From: Isoetes taiwanensis
Lineage: Eukaryota > Streptophyta > Lycopodiopsida > Isoetales > Isoetaceae
DNA: 64,000 bases
Assembly: GCA_021234155.1 (NCBI GenBank)
Contig: JAJEKV010000060.1
Coordinates: 3,766,451-3,830,450 of the forward strand
Direction: 5' to 3'
A model generated the notes under the pieces. That model made no database searches. It had not been told where the DNA came from and saw nothing but the letters and a program-made list of their open reading frames with translations. This document shows positions 1-11,030 of this stretch, one piece after another. A program made the translations under genes and the position numbers. The stretch's first letter is position 1. Every line of letters starts with the position of its first letter.

Positions 1-267
1 GTTTTTGGAAGGGTACGAAGCAGATCCTTGGGCAGGCCATGGAAACCCTTTGCTAGGGTTGTGTTTGCTGAAACTCATATGGCCCAAATTGTGGAAGGAT
101 GGTCAAGTTGGGATGCCTCTGAGAACGATACTAATGTGTTATTTGCAGAGTATAATAGCTATGGCCCTGGAGCTGCCCAAATTAATGATCGGATTTCTTG
201 GTCTGTTCAGCTCAATTATACCCAGATTGCTGCTTTCTCTATTCCCGATTTCATTGATGGATGTTAG
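1..267 (+). CDS. Pectinesterase (pectin methylesterase), C-terminal part, cut by the window edge
   Basis: Reading from base 1, the frame contains LGRPWKPFARVVF, then AEYNSYGPGA, then RISWSV and IPDFIDGC before TAG at 265-267. The LGRPW block with its arginine and tryptophan, and the AEY..GPGA block, are signatures of the pectinesterase right-handed beta-helix. The family de-esterifies cell-wall homogalacturonan. Pectinesterases usually continue after the F-I-x-G block with a W-L motif. Here the frame stops at that point, so the end is a few residues to about 15 residues short, either natural variation or a mild truncation. The 5' part lies outside the window. The family call is firm; whether the gene works cannot be judged. 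Confidence 0.85.
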   Translation, partial: VFGRVRSRSLGRPWKPFARVVFAETHMAQIVEGWSSWDASENDTNVLFAEYNSYGPGAAQINDRISWSVQLNYTQIAAFSIPDFIDGC

Positions 268-1130
268 TGCCCCATGGTGGTTTGCTCTTTTAGAAGACTC
301 CGGTGATGAAATGAACCAATATATCTCCTTATAACTCAGTTTGGATGTTCACAATCGGTTGTTACATAAGGACTGGAAAATCAATGCCTGTTACTTCTTA
401 GATTCTATAAGACCTGCATATTCCCAAGCATGTGCGATTCTTGGCCCTTTGGTATTTGTAGTTGTTTACATGAATCAAAATTTCGTTGGATTCTGTTTTT
501 ATGTTCTCTAGGTTTTTGCTCAGAAAGTTACGGCAGCTCTATGTGTGGACATGCTATGCTCCGCCACGAATTTTTCATATTAGAACTGCAATGGCAGCGA
601 GGTAATTTTCCTTCGGTACTACTTATACTGATCTGGTTCTTCAAGTCAAGGTAATGACTTGCTTGCTACATATTAATCTATTTCATCTTAAAGTGTCTCA
701 GTGTCTCGGTTATGGGCTCCCAAATAGTCCTTTTCTTAAAATCGCCCACTTTGGTCCTGAAACTTTTGTGCAAGAATGTGTTTTGGGCCTTAATGGCAGA
801 GGAACTCCTGGCATCCTTCATGTCAATAAGCTATTTCCCTTTCCGCTCCTTTTGCAATTTCGGCTGTAGTGGTGGACTTCCTTTATGGCTAATAGGTAAC
901 ACGACTGGAATGATTTATCCTTCTACTCAAACAATGCTAGAGACTGCAATGATTTGTCAAGCAATGCCCGGTGGCTGCAATAGCATTTGTCAGTTGTAGA
1001 GCCAAAGAATAAACATTCAGAGGGCTTTTCAACATGCAATAGCCTTTCACACGTACCCCTACAAGCTACATTTGTGCTGAGTTCATGGATGTCATTTGAG
1101 CATCATGAAAACTAGATGCTCTGGGAAGGA
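268..1130. other. Gene 3' flank without recognisable gene
   Basis: Short open frames here look like chance: no known motif, no splice pattern and no agreement between frames. The first part is probably the 3' UTR of the pectinesterase. I see no repeat or RNA gene. Confidence 0.5.
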
Positions 1131-1170
1131 TTCCTCCTTTACCCGCCCCATTGGACCGGGGAGATGTAAC

Positions 1171-1214
1171 CCGGAGTAGTCTCATAGGGTGATTCCATGA
1201 GATTGCGTCTCCGG
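1171..1214. repeat. Interrupted inverted repeat (hairpin)
   Basis: CCGGAG at 1171-1176 pairs with CTCCGG at 1209-1214, and TCTCAT at 1180-1185 pairs with ATGAGA at 1197-1202, leaving an 11-base loop. The local sequence is more GC-rich than its surroundings. It could be the tip of a degraded element or an RNA-level hairpin; nothing else identifies it. Confidence 0.6.
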
Positions 1215-1762
1215 AGGGCTACCACCACGCCATAGCATGATTCAGCCTATCTGCAAAGTGTGCACAGGAGGGGCGGATGGAGTGGACTACCCTATGCCAG
1301 CCAATGACGTTGCCACTATTCTGTCTGTTGGTATCCGGAGGCCCTGCCTGTCAGTTGACACCATTGAGTCTGAGCCGGGGATTAGACCCTTCATTTCTGA
1401 TGCACTTATTATGTTTCCTACTATTATGATGTGTTGTGCTATTGATGATGGGGCACCCTTAAAGGTGGCATATTATTTTATATATTATGTGCTAGGTGCT
1501 AACTTTTATGTACCCTTCCGCTGTATAGGATTCTCGTAGAAGGCATGGGACGAATGACACCTCCGTGTTCTTCACTTAGACACTTGGCCATCACAGGTGG
1601 TCCGAGGCAGACGGAGGACCCTTCTGTGGTGATGTAGTTGCCATGGGAGGGGAATTTTCTGTATTTATATGATGGGAGCATCATATAGATTTGGGGAGCA
1701 TCACACCCTAGCTTTTCGAGGTTTTGTGGCATGGCATGTTTGAGCAACCCCTCGTTTTTCGA

Positions 1763-2062
1763 GGTTATTGTTTTCTTATCATTGTGTTCTAGTATTGGTG
1801 ATGTGCAGGTTGAGTAGGATGCGTGACTCGGGTTTCTCCTTCCATCGTGGGTATTTTTGTTTGACCGTTTTTTGCACCCTTATGTTTTGTCAAGGCCCCT
1901 TGCCGAAGGCTTATCGCTAGGATTACGAAAATCTAACAGGCAAGGTTTTTTAATCCCGACAATAAGCTCTCAGTAGGTACACAAGCCGATCTCTATAGAA
2001 TTTTTATTTTTGGGGCCCAGGTGATATAACTAGATATTCCCTAGGGAATAGGGAATATCTAG
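1763..2062 (-). repeat. Repeat family H, copy 1 (reverse orientation), ending in a palindrome
   Basis: The reverse complement of about 1763-2050 aligns almost throughout with 18470-18755. Shared blocks include AGGGAATATC, CGGGATTAAAAAA, GATAAGCC and CTGCACATCA. At its end, 2030-2062 is a palindrome with 13-bp perfect arms (CTAGATATTCCCT at 2030-2042 and its complement at 2050-2062) around a 7-base loop. No ORF is inside. It is a non-coding mobile element or part of one; the class is unknown. Confidence 0.7.
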
Positions 2063-3040
2063 TTATCTAGTTATATCTAGTGGGGGTTTTTTCATCCCAG
2101 TAGTAGGGACCCATTGTATAGTAGCATTTGTATCTTCTTTTTCTGCTTTGTGTATTGCACATACTGTCTCATAGGCCGGTTTACTTCTTTCCTTCCTTCC
2201 TTTCTCTATTTTTCATTTGTTTGATGGGTAGCTTGCAAATGTGCAGCTATCCACTCTAAACTATTGTAGGGAACTACTGAGATGAATGAAAAACCTATCC
2301 ATCTATGCAAAAAGCTATAAAAGAGAAGATTTTATGTATGAATTTATGTATATTTTCAAGCAGAATTTAACTGTTGAAAGCTACAACCAACGTCGTCTTT
2401 TATTTCCCCACAAAAATGCCCCTCTTCAAATACAAGCACATGAAATTCCCATCGAAAGTGGGCAATCTACTAGTGCAAGATTTTATTGTCTTTGCAAAAA
2501 AGTTCAACAAGAACTTAATTTCACTTTCCAGAATTGCAAGCGATGCAAACTTTTTGATGTCTTTACGTTGTATGCATCCCTCACAGTCCAACACATATCC
2601 ATCTATGTAGGCCACAAAAGTTGCTCACTATCCAAACGAGCATTCATGTGTATACATCTCTCATATTCTAACAACATATCCATCTATATAGCATTCATAT
2701 GTATCCCTACAATTGTTGCTCATTATCCAAAAGAACATTCTTGCTGGTTTTTGATACTGCCTTCAGAAGGCTTTTGCTAACACAAGCAAGTACTGCTACT
2801 CCATATATAATGCTCTTTGCAATTCTATGTTTCATCCTCCGTTTCATCATCTTCATCAAATGTGATCAACCATGCCACTACACAATATTTTGTATTTGAT
2901 TGATTGAATCATACAACTATGCTAAATTTAGTTAAATTCAACGTCTTAGGGCTACCTCTTCCTTTACACCTTTGCTTGTTCCAATAATTATGATCAACTG
3001 TGTCTTATTGTATTCCACGATGATACATCACCTTGAGGAA
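2063..3040. other. AT-rich spacer with a degenerate local duplication
   Basis: Frames here give no recognisable protein. Around 2590-2730 two stretches share 'atccatctat' followed by 'ttgctca(c/t)tatccaaa', spaced about 100 bases, so a degenerate tandem duplication is present. CT-rich tracts occur near 2180-2220. No gene is seen. Confidence 0.5.
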
Positions 3041-3042
3041 TC

Positions 3043-3718
3043 ACATTAAATTGTTGGCCTCATCAATGCTTTCACATTTTCTGATAAGAGAATTGCAAAC
3101 AACAACATTTAGGACAAATTCATTTGCAATTAAGCTTGCATGAATTAATCTGCCAATGTATGAGCACTAAGGGCATTTACGAACGATAACTTGTTTGGAA
3201 GAATAAGTTGTTTGAACATATTCTGCAAAACTACAAGAGCATGTTTGTGATACCCATAATGCACATAAGCAGCAACTGCTAGATTCCAGGATATTACATC
3301 TTTGTGAAGCAAATTGTCAAACACCAAATTCGCATCATGTAAACATTCACATTTGTTGTAGAGGTTCAGAAGTGCATTCTCTACAAAGGTGTCTGCTGCC
3401 AAAAGATTAGAAATAGCACGAGAATGCAATGGCTTTCCACCTGCTAATTTTGGAGGACTGGAACATCCATAAAAAATACATATAAAAGTATATTTATCTA
3501 GTTTTATTCCTTCCATTTGCACTTGATTAAAAAAATGCAAAGCTCTCTTGGCATGTCCACAACTCCCAAATGCTGTAATCATGGAATTCCATTTGATAAT
3601 ATCACATTCTTTAATTCTCTCAAATAAAATATGAGCATCATTCACCATCCCCGTATTTCCATACATGTTCCAGTCTTCTTTTAGGAATGAAAGCATGAAT
3701 AAGTTTACCCTTTTCTAG
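3043..3718 (-). pseudogene. PLS-type PPR protein, broken
   Basis: Minus-strand frames show consecutive PPR repeats: DIIKWNSMITAFG, ALHFFNQVQMEGIKLD, FVENALLNLYNKC, LVFDNLLHKDVISWN. PPR proteins bind organellar RNA. The main frame covers 3145-3696. The repeats continue upstream in another frame (KGKLIHAFI near 3700), with part of a repeat lost, and downstream in a third frame (GRLIHASLIANEFVLN near 3100, past a stop). At least two frame changes make it a pseudogene. It ends about 60 bases from the left end of element K1. Confidence 0.8.
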
Positions 3719-3779
3719 TGCTAGAAAAATCTTTATTGATTGCGTTGCCTATTATATTGGGCATGTTTGACTCCTTTTT

Positions 3780-3803
3780 GGGTTGCCCCTAGGGGGCAAA
3801 CCC
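3780..3803. repeat. Terminal palindrome of K1
   Basis: The first 24 bases of K1 form a near-perfect palindrome centred on CCTAGG. They read GGGTTGCCCC, then TAGG, then GGGCAAACCC. The same palindrome, one G longer, starts K2 at 45696-45720. The following 60 bases hold repeated, partly palindromic GCATAT/ATATGC words. Confidence 0.8.
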
Positions 3804-4060
3804 TCGTTTATGTGGGTATGTGGGCATATCCAGGTATATGTCGGCATATGCCTAGCATATACCGGTGGATTTGCTAAAACTGGCCGGTGCCTCGTAAGTG
3901 CTTTCATCATCCAAAATTCCATCTCCTTCGCAGCGGCTATGGCGCACCTTGTTTATTTTTATGCCCCGCTTTTTCTCTAAGTTTTTGCCTGCTCATCCTC
4001 CTCGTTTTTGCCCGCTCATCGCCATAGCCACTCTTTGGAGCTTCTTTCCTGGTAGTATGA

Positions 4061-4344
4061 AGCAACGACAAAGAATTTTCAAGTCTGTATATCTTTGTTG
4101 GACCAGGCGGTCAATGTGGCAATCAAATCGGTGCCAAGTTTTGGGAATCAATCATGCATTCCGCTCTCGAATCGCCATTAGATATCCGCTTTAAAAAAGT
4201 CAAAGCCGCTAAATGGATAGAGGATCACCGCCTCAGATCATTTGGCCGGGAGGCAAAATCGCCACACAGATGTCAAAGCACCGGGAATGCCCTTTTATCC
4301 ATATGCAAATCTCTTATAGCGGGAGGAGTCGCAGGAGGAGTGTA
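4061..4344 (+). pseudogene. Chimeric ORF: beta-tubulin N-terminal fragment fused to the carrier's first exon
   Basis: At 4106-4147 fourteen codons read GGQCGNQIGAKFWE, identical as I recall it to the nucleotide-binding N-terminus of plant beta-tubulin. The frame stays open through an unrecognised linker of about 50 residues (IMHSALESPLDIRF...) into SICKSLIAGGVAGG, the start of the mitochondrial carrier's first repeat, and stops at 4342-4344 where an intron donor is expected. There is no ATG in frame before the tubulin block; the frame opens after a TGA at 4058. It looks like two captured fragments joined by chance in one frame. Expression is unknown. Confidence 0.6.
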
Positions 4345-6108
4345 ATGTATTGAATTTTTTTTTTTTCTTTCTAGTTCTTTCTTAATCCTAAGTTGATCCT
4401 CTCCGCTTTTTTTTTTGTTTGGTTATAATATCCGTTATGACATAATCAAGAATATTTGGTTGCAGGTCCGTAATACTGTGGCACCTTTGGAACGCATGAA
4501 AATTTTGCTTCAAGTGAGTGTCATTACTATATTTGTTACAGATATCCCCTTCTGGGCTTGTCCTTTTGAATTCTATTCTGGGTTTGTTTTTACTAAGCCA
4601 TTTCTACTCTGTAGGTCCAAAACCCATATAATCCTCAATACAGTGGAGCACTTCAAGGCTTAAAGACAATCTGGGGGCAAGAGGGTATGCGTGGATTCTT
4701 TAAAGGCAATGGCACTAATTGTGTACGCATTGTACCAAATTCTGCTGTTAAGTTCTACAGCTATGAACAAGCTTCAAGGTCTGTGGCCATTGGTTATATA
4801 TTTCATGTTTTTAATCCTGCGTTACAACACTATCACATAGTGTATATTTTTTTTCGTATTTGTGGTTCCATGATTAGTGTATTTTCTAGTTTGTGAAAGA
4901 TTTTACTGCAGTGATTTTAATTTTTTTCTCTGTTTAAATAGGGCAATCTTATGGCTCTATCGACAACAAGCAGGTTGTGGTAAGTACATCCTTTCTTATT
5001 GCTTTTTTCTGGCTCTAATTCATCTGAATAGTGCCTCCGTTCGATGTTCGTAAAATGCGAGCTTACACCGTTCTTCGGCTTTGTGTCGGTATTATTGCCA
5101 TGTTCCGCTACTTATCCACTAGATATGGTGAGAGGGCGTTTGACAGCTTCAGGTTAGTTATTTCGCTATGTATCTTCAAGTGATTTATTGTGTTCAAGAG
5201 ATCAATGTTTGGAACATTGCACGGCGCGCCTTCTGGGGAAATATAGAGGCATGGTCCATGCAACCTCTACTATTGTAAAGGAGGAGGCTTGAGAGCATTA
5301 TACAAAGGCTGGCTTCCATCCGTCATTGGAGTGGTAAGGTTACCTCCGATGCATTCCATGGGCCATGTGATGAACTTGGCTTGTTCCTATTAAATGCATG
5401 TTCTTTTGATTTAAAAACAATCTCATAGACATCCGGATGTATTGATACTTAATGTAAATTACGTGGAGGATATCATAGATGGTCTATTAGCTATTTCTTT
5501 TGCCATAGGCTTTTCTATCAACAATCTATGATGCTCGAGATTTTTTCTTGCCTCGCAACAAAGGATGTTAATGTTGATAATCTCTTGTGTGGCTTATATT
5601 TGCAGGTACCTATGTTGGTTTCAATTTTTGTCAGATATGAGACTTTAAAAGATTGGGTTGTAAAAGTTTCTACCTTTGACACTAAGGATGATTCTCAATT
5701 GAGTATAGTAACAAAGCTAGGATGAGGTGCCGTAGCTGAACAGTTATCGACCGTTGCATAGCCCTTTGGATGTTGTCCGCTTGGCGGATGCAAATGGTTG
5801 GTTGGAAAATGCATCACCCATTGTGACTACAGAGGGAAGATGGCAGCTCCAGTTCAAGACGATGGTATGGTGGATGCTTTTAGAAAGACCAAAGAAACGA
5901 GGGTTTTGGTGCACTTTACAAGGGGCCGCTCAACTCGTGAAGGTTGCCTTATTTTTAATGCTTAGTTTGTTACCTTCCTTATGCCTACCGATAACATTTG
6001 ATGTTGATTTGATCTCGTTGCGTGTCGTGCCATCCAGTAGCTTTAGCATTTGTGACATATGAAATCATGAAGCACCTCCTTGAGTTGAGATTCTGGATAA
6101 CCGATTAG
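4300..6108 (+). pseudogene. Mitochondrial adenine-nucleotide carrier (ADNT1-like), decayed copy with introns
   Basis: Mitochondrial carriers swap metabolites across the inner membrane; ADNT1-type members move AMP/ATP. Exon remnants in order: SLIAGGVAGG; TVAPLERMKILLQ (4466-4513, donor GTGAGT); a long piece (4615-4778) with GFFKGNGTNCVRIVPNSAVK; AILWLYRQQAG (4942-4979); SATYPLDMVRGRLT (to 5152); YRGMVHATSTIVKEE then ALYKGWLPSVIGV (to 5333); YETLKDWVVK and PLDVVR (from 5606); GMVDAFRKT; FVTYEIMKHL and a final RFWITD with TAG at 6106. Introns are kept, so this is a DNA-level copy. Several one-base indels break the frame (for example in KEE-GLRALYKG and in the PLLRLG block) and RRRMQMVGW is shifted. 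It is carried inside K1. Confidence 0.85.
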
Positions 6109-6470
6109 GTGGTCTTTTCTTGTAACCCTCCGGGTTTATGAATTACGAGCTTGAATCGACCTCCTTGGAGTTGAGTTCGATTACGATTAGGTGGTCTTCT
6201 TTTGTAACCCTTCCTCGGGTTTATGAGTTACAAAACTTGAATCCAAATTTTGCTCAAATGTCGGGCCTTATTTGTCGAGATTCTGGATAACTGATTAGGT
6301 GGTCTTTTTGTAACCCTCTCGGTTTATGAATTACGAGCTTGAATCGACCTCCTTGGAGTTGAGGTTCTGATTATCGATCGTGGTCTTTTTTGTAACGCTT
6401 CGGTTTATGAGTTACAAAGATTGAATCCAAATTTTGCTCTAAAATGTCAGCCCTTATTTGTCCCTGATAA
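6080..6470 (+). repeat. 190-bp tandem duplication of the carrier gene's 3' end
   Basis: The block starting GAGATTCTGGATAACCGATT at 6088 recurs at 6278 with one change, and everything between follows the same order. Each unit is itself made of two related halves sharing GATTAGGTGGTCTT..GTAAC and GTTTATGA(A/G)TTAC. The unit starts in the last codons of the carrier (RFWITD-stop), so the duplication arose after the coding end was in place. Confidence 0.8.
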
Positions 6471-7316
6471 TTGCAGATTTACTACTTTGTTGTTGGCTTT
6501 TGTTCTTGATTCAACGTGAGTATACCTTAATAATTTTGTGAATATTCTATAGACTAAAACTCATTTATATAAAACTCATTTTTAAGCACTTTGCAGCAAC
6601 TCAATTATGAAATACCATTACAGTAGGGAGAAACGAGATGAAACGAGCAAATATCCCTCCTAAACACTCGTATGGTTGTATTCAGTACAAAAAATGAGGG
6701 GGGTGGTGAACACCAGTATTTTAGTCCGAAGCCTGTGAAACTTGATCTGGGCCTGCTTTAACTCTAAACTCTTGATCTTTCAAGATTTGACTGAAGAAGA
6801 GGTGGATGGGAAGCTGCAAGGAGTTATATTAGAGGCAAGAGGCAACATAGACTGATCAATCAGTTGGTTAAATACTTTTAAAATGTTGTACATAGAAAGG
6901 TATTGTGTTCAAGTCTCTCTTGAGACATTTAACAGGTGGCCTCTTTTTTTAATGCATAAACAACCAATAGTTCACAATTGTGTAAAATATATAAGAGCCC
7001 AATGTTTCGCTCTATGGTGTGGGGTGTGTGTGACACTGTGAGATAGGTATATGTCCATAACCAGTTCCATTCCTTTGCAGCCTGAGGATATTCATGCAGA
7101 GATACATTCGGCATAGGTTAGGGCTTTGTATACGATGAATATGTTCAAATCCGGCCACATATCACATTTGGCATTAAGAAAACAACATACTATGTTCATA
7201 GTATTTACACGGCTTCACACAAAACAAAAAACACCTAGCACAAAAACATCAAAACAGAAACCATGAAAATATATTTCTCGGGCATTGAAGGGCAACCCCT
7301 CGTGCGCAGCACCTTG

Positions 7317-8087
7317 TCTTTTTTAGCTTATGCTGCTAGGTCTGTTAGATCCTATTACGAGAAACATCTTTCTGCTTGCATGGATATATTATATTTGGGC
7401 ACTTGTCTTGACTTTGTTACTAAAACCTTTTGTGCTTACATTGTACAGTCACCATAGGTTATATTAAACCTATTTTCCTCTTTGCCATTCTGGTTTGACC
7501 TTATGGCTCTATAGTTCTTCCGATAGAGTAGCTCGTCTCCAAGCTTTTCCTTTGTGTCCTAGGGACTTAGTAACTTTGTGTTATCTTTTGACTTAGGTAT
7601 TATTGTTGTTCGTTTTAGTGGTTTCTCAGGGTATTGTCTTGGTATTGTAGTTGGGTTTTGGTGTTGTCTAAGGGTATCGACATAAGTGTTTTTGTTTAGC
7701 ACACTCCTTAAACATTACGTTGCTTCGTTCAGTTCTAGGAACATGTAGGGGTTTTCTCATCACACATGGGATTCAACGCGGTAGTTTGAAGGTTATTGCA
7801 TGCGCATGAGCAACGGATTAACTATCGACATCAAACACTCTTATCTTAGGTCGGTTTGCCTTTTGCTTTAACTTTGGCATCTTTTCTGAGTATTGACTCG
7901 GATTGACCTCGCCCTCAACTTTGACTTCAAATGTATTTCGAATTGTTTTCTCTTTTTCCTTTGAGTGGATTTTCCTTTGCCCCTTTTTCCTCCCATAATT
8001 CTTCGTTTTTCCTCTGGGTTATTTTTCTTCGGCATAAAATTTTATCTTTTTCGCATTTGTCAACCTATTAGCTAATGTGTAGTTATA
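7317..8087. other. T-rich spacer right of K1, no gene seen
   Basis: Strongly T/G-biased sequence with only short frames and no known protein motif. It starts with CTTTTTT directly after the K1 end. No repeat shared with other parts of the window was noticed. Confidence 0.5.
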
Positions 8088-8157
8088 GATAGATAGATAG
8101 GTAGGTAGGTAGGTAGGTAGGTAGGTAGGTAGCTAGATAGATAGATAGATAGATAGT
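8088..8157. repeat. Tetranucleotide microsatellite (TAGA)n(TAGG)n(TAGA)n
   Basis: About 17 uninterrupted tetranucleotide units: TAGA, then TAGG about eight times, then TAGC once and TAGA about five times. Shorter runs of the same repeat on the opposite strand occur near 8412 (CTAT) and 36966-36992 (CTAT/CTAC). Confidence 0.95.
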
Positions 8158-8159
8158 AT

Positions 8160-10250
8160 TTTTACGGCATTTTTGTCTTTTTTGTAGCTAATTTTACAAA
8201 CACAATGTCTCTCAATTTCCTATAGCAGGATTCAATTTCCTACAAACTGTAACGGTCCAGGCGAACTTCTATGTTTCTAGACCCAGAACTAATCAAATGC
8301 ATGACTACAATGGCCTCTATTTTACCTTTGTAAAAGGGGTAAGTAGTGGGCTCGTTTTTAAGGAAATTCAAATTTTATCAAGTAGCTTATGGTTCTTGGA
8401 TACTTTAGGATCGATCTATCTATCTATCTTCATATTAGCATATGGTACTAATGAGACTGTGGCATATCTTGTGTACATATAGTAATCTATTCAAAATGCC
8501 AAAAATTATGTGCATCCTATAGACGACATAGAAGACACGAATGCAATGGGCCCATTAGACTGAAAGCTTTTGTGCGTTTATTGCTAGCTTTGTCTATAAT
8601 ACATAAGAAGCTAAGCACTTTAGACCATCCAACAAATTATAATTAAAATGTTTTAGAAATTTCTTCTTGAGAAATATAGGTTCATTGCTATGGCACAATA
8701 AATTAAAATTGTTGAGTTGGTAATGTGATTTATCAATGTTCCAATGATATGACACCCAACTCGCTTTGATGCCCATATTATGCAAAGATTGTAGATGGCC
8801 GCTTGCGTTTAGCACCATACCTAAGGTTGGCTAAGGTCTTATACGTAAGCTTGGCTAAGTTATATATAATCACTTAGCCATGCCCCCTCCCCACACTAAT
8901 TAATGTATACAAGGCTACTAACACTAGAGTTGTCCGTTGATGAACCCAAATGGGTTCATTCGTACACCTTTTTTGAAATTCTATTATAGCTCCGAGATAA
9001 AGAATTTGTCTACATACTCACAATATGTTGTCCTTCATGAGTGTACATATAAGAAAAAATTTATGAAAATATAGAAAGCTTCTATTACCAAGCATAATGT
9101 GGAGCCGAATGCAAAGGGGTCAAGTTTATTCTCAAAGTCTTTAACATTTCTCACATTATTTTGCAAATATGATTTTTCCTAGGAATTCTAATTCTTCCAT
9201 CTTATAATTCATGATATGGCAAATCTATCACAAGAAGAATTAGAAAAATCTATGGTAGAATTTTCGAGAAATAATTCCTTAAAGTTTGAAGTTCAGAAGT
9301 CCTTTATGGACCCAGTTAGGTCCCCCGAGGGTCAAAATTTTGAAAATTCATAGTACTACTCCACTTTTCGAAAAAGTGAAATCCATTTAGCAAGACATGT
9401 AGTACTTAGTATCTATTTCCATTGAAAAATTTTAGTACCTTCAAATTCTTATTCTATTTCAAATATCATGGATATGAAATGGTTCCTGGATGTCTGTTTT
9501 TCAGAAATTCGGGTCTCTCAAGAATTGAAATTATGATTTGCTAATTGATATATCAAATTTTTATAAAATCACATGAAATTTGAAAAATGAGTAGCATTTG
9601 TAGGCTACGTTCATAGAAAATTAATGTTATCTTGAAATTTGTATTCCATGTTGAGTGTCATGAGATTATATCATATCATTGAAACCATTGAATTGAGTGT
9701 ATTTCAAGGTGCGATTTGTGCCAAACTATTTTGCCATTGAATATGGTGGTACAACTTCGAGTTAATCTTACAATTCAGGTGTTCATATTTAAAATCTCAT
9801 AAGTATCATGAAGTTGTGGCTTGGTTTTTCTGTTAAAATGCCACTAGTAACTTTCTGAGATGAGATGACCAGCAATATAGGTTTATGGTATTGCAAGTGG
9901 CAAGGATCCAAAACTCTGTAATGTCTGACCTGTTAAAATTCACCTTCCCTGTTTTGGATGTTCCAGGCTTTTACATTTTTCTATAGCCTGTTAGGTCTTA
10001 GTTTGCTTGCAAATCTGCGTCCTTTATGTTTAAACCTATATGATTGGAATGCTCCAAATAGCATTGCACTGTGATTGAGGCTGAGGTTGTCAAGGGTATA
10101 TCTCAGGCGTAAGTGTTCAAAAGTGTTGTATATGCAGCAGAGTTATATGGATCCAATTCTAAAATCCTCTCACTAGCATAGTGCCCTTGTTTCTCATTGT
10201 TCTAATTTCTGCATGCACCATGAGGCATTATCTAGACAATGGTATTGTCC
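8160..10250. other. AT-rich spacer, no gene recognised
   Basis: About 2 kb of AT-rich sequence with short random frames on both strands. No splice-linked frames, known domains or repeats shared with the rest of the window were found. Confidence 0.5.
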
Positions 10251-10257
10251 TGAAAAG

Positions 10258-11030
10258 GAATTACCTGGATAAAGTCTTCCACATAATCCAGATGCCCTGC
10301 ATGTCCAAACATATCAATTAAGCATCCATAATGCTCTACTGTTGTCGCCACATCATGATCTCTACTTATTGAAACAATGTAGTTATGACCTCATTGACCG
10401 AGAGAGCATAACTGCATGCACAAAGAATCCCAATGAATGTTATCTGATCTGGCTTTACATCCTGCTGCATCAATTGAAAACGATGTAAAGCCTGCTTGGC
10501 ATTCCCATGCTGAGCATATGATGAGAACATGGAACTCCAGGAAAACAATCCATGCTCCTCCATTTTATCAAACACCCTTCGGGCATCATCTACACATCCA
10601 AACTTGCTATACATGTTTAGAAGCAGAAGTGCAACCACTCTTTTAAGAATGAAAGCATAACTAAGTTTACCCCCTTCTAATGCTAGTATATCTAAAACTG
10701 TGATGAATGTAATCTGGTTTGGCTTCACTCCTGTGGCTTGCATTTCTTTGAAGCAGCGGATACTTTGCTTCTTACACCCATAGTTTGCTCATTGCAGTCC
10801 AAGGCACCACATCCTTTTCTTTCATCTGATCAAAGACTTTTTGAGCTTCCACCAAACTACCAAAGTTGTCATACAACTTAAGAAGGGCATTTCCAATATT
10901 TACATGAGGCTTCAATCCACTATTTATAAAATGCGCATGCATACACCCTCTGAGAAAGCCTCTGTGCATCAAAGTAAGCATAATTGTGTCTCCTGTACTC
11001 TTGTTCAAGACTGGAAACAAGAAGCACAGA
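10258..11030 (-). pseudogene. PLS-type PPR protein, C-terminal half, frameshifted
   Basis: Minus-strand PPR blocks in three frames: NIGNALLKLYDNFGSLVEA and VFDQMKEKDVVPWTAM (10772-11020); then, after a frame change near 10760, CFKEMQATGVKPNQITFITVL, LLLNMYSKFGCVDDARRVFD, SWSSMFSSYAQHGNAKQAL, QDVKPDQITFIGILCACS (10366-10743); then, after another change, VEHYGCLIDMFGHAGHLD (near 10300), which resembles the start of the E region following PLS repeats. Two frame breaks and a shortened repeat (LALEGGKLSYAFI joined to LLLNMY) mark it as a relic. Confidence 0.8.

Larger units (their letters stand above)
3780..7316 (+). mobile_element. Element K1: gene-capturing, Helitron2/Helentron-like termini
   Basis: The left end (from 3780, GGGTTGCCCCTAGG...) matches the left end at 45696 for about 50 bases, including GTTTATGTGGGT and GGCATATCC. 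The right end (to 7316) matches the right end at 51197 for about 80 bases: AACAGAAACCATGAAAA, then GGGCAACCCCTCGTGCGCAG, then CACCTTG. Nothing between the ends is shared. The GGGTTGCCC at the left tip has its complement about 20 nt inside the right tip, followed by a GTGC-GCA-GCAC hairpin. This asymmetric inverted repeat plus 3' hairpin, with T on both sides of the insertion, is the layout described for Helitron2/Helentron elements. No replicase is inside, so it is non-autonomous. Cargo: a beta-tubulin fragment and a carrier pseudogene. Confidence 0.65.

Noticed and set aside
4300-6108. Carrier gene lesions as sequencing errors only
   Set aside because: Besides one-base indels there are lost segments, altered exon borders and an in-element location; nearby genes such as the kinase at 11.8 kb are clean. 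Read inspection would settle it.
8088-8157. Tandem repeats as a CRISPR array
   Set aside because: Simple tetranucleotide microsatellite without spacers, in a plant nuclear sequence.
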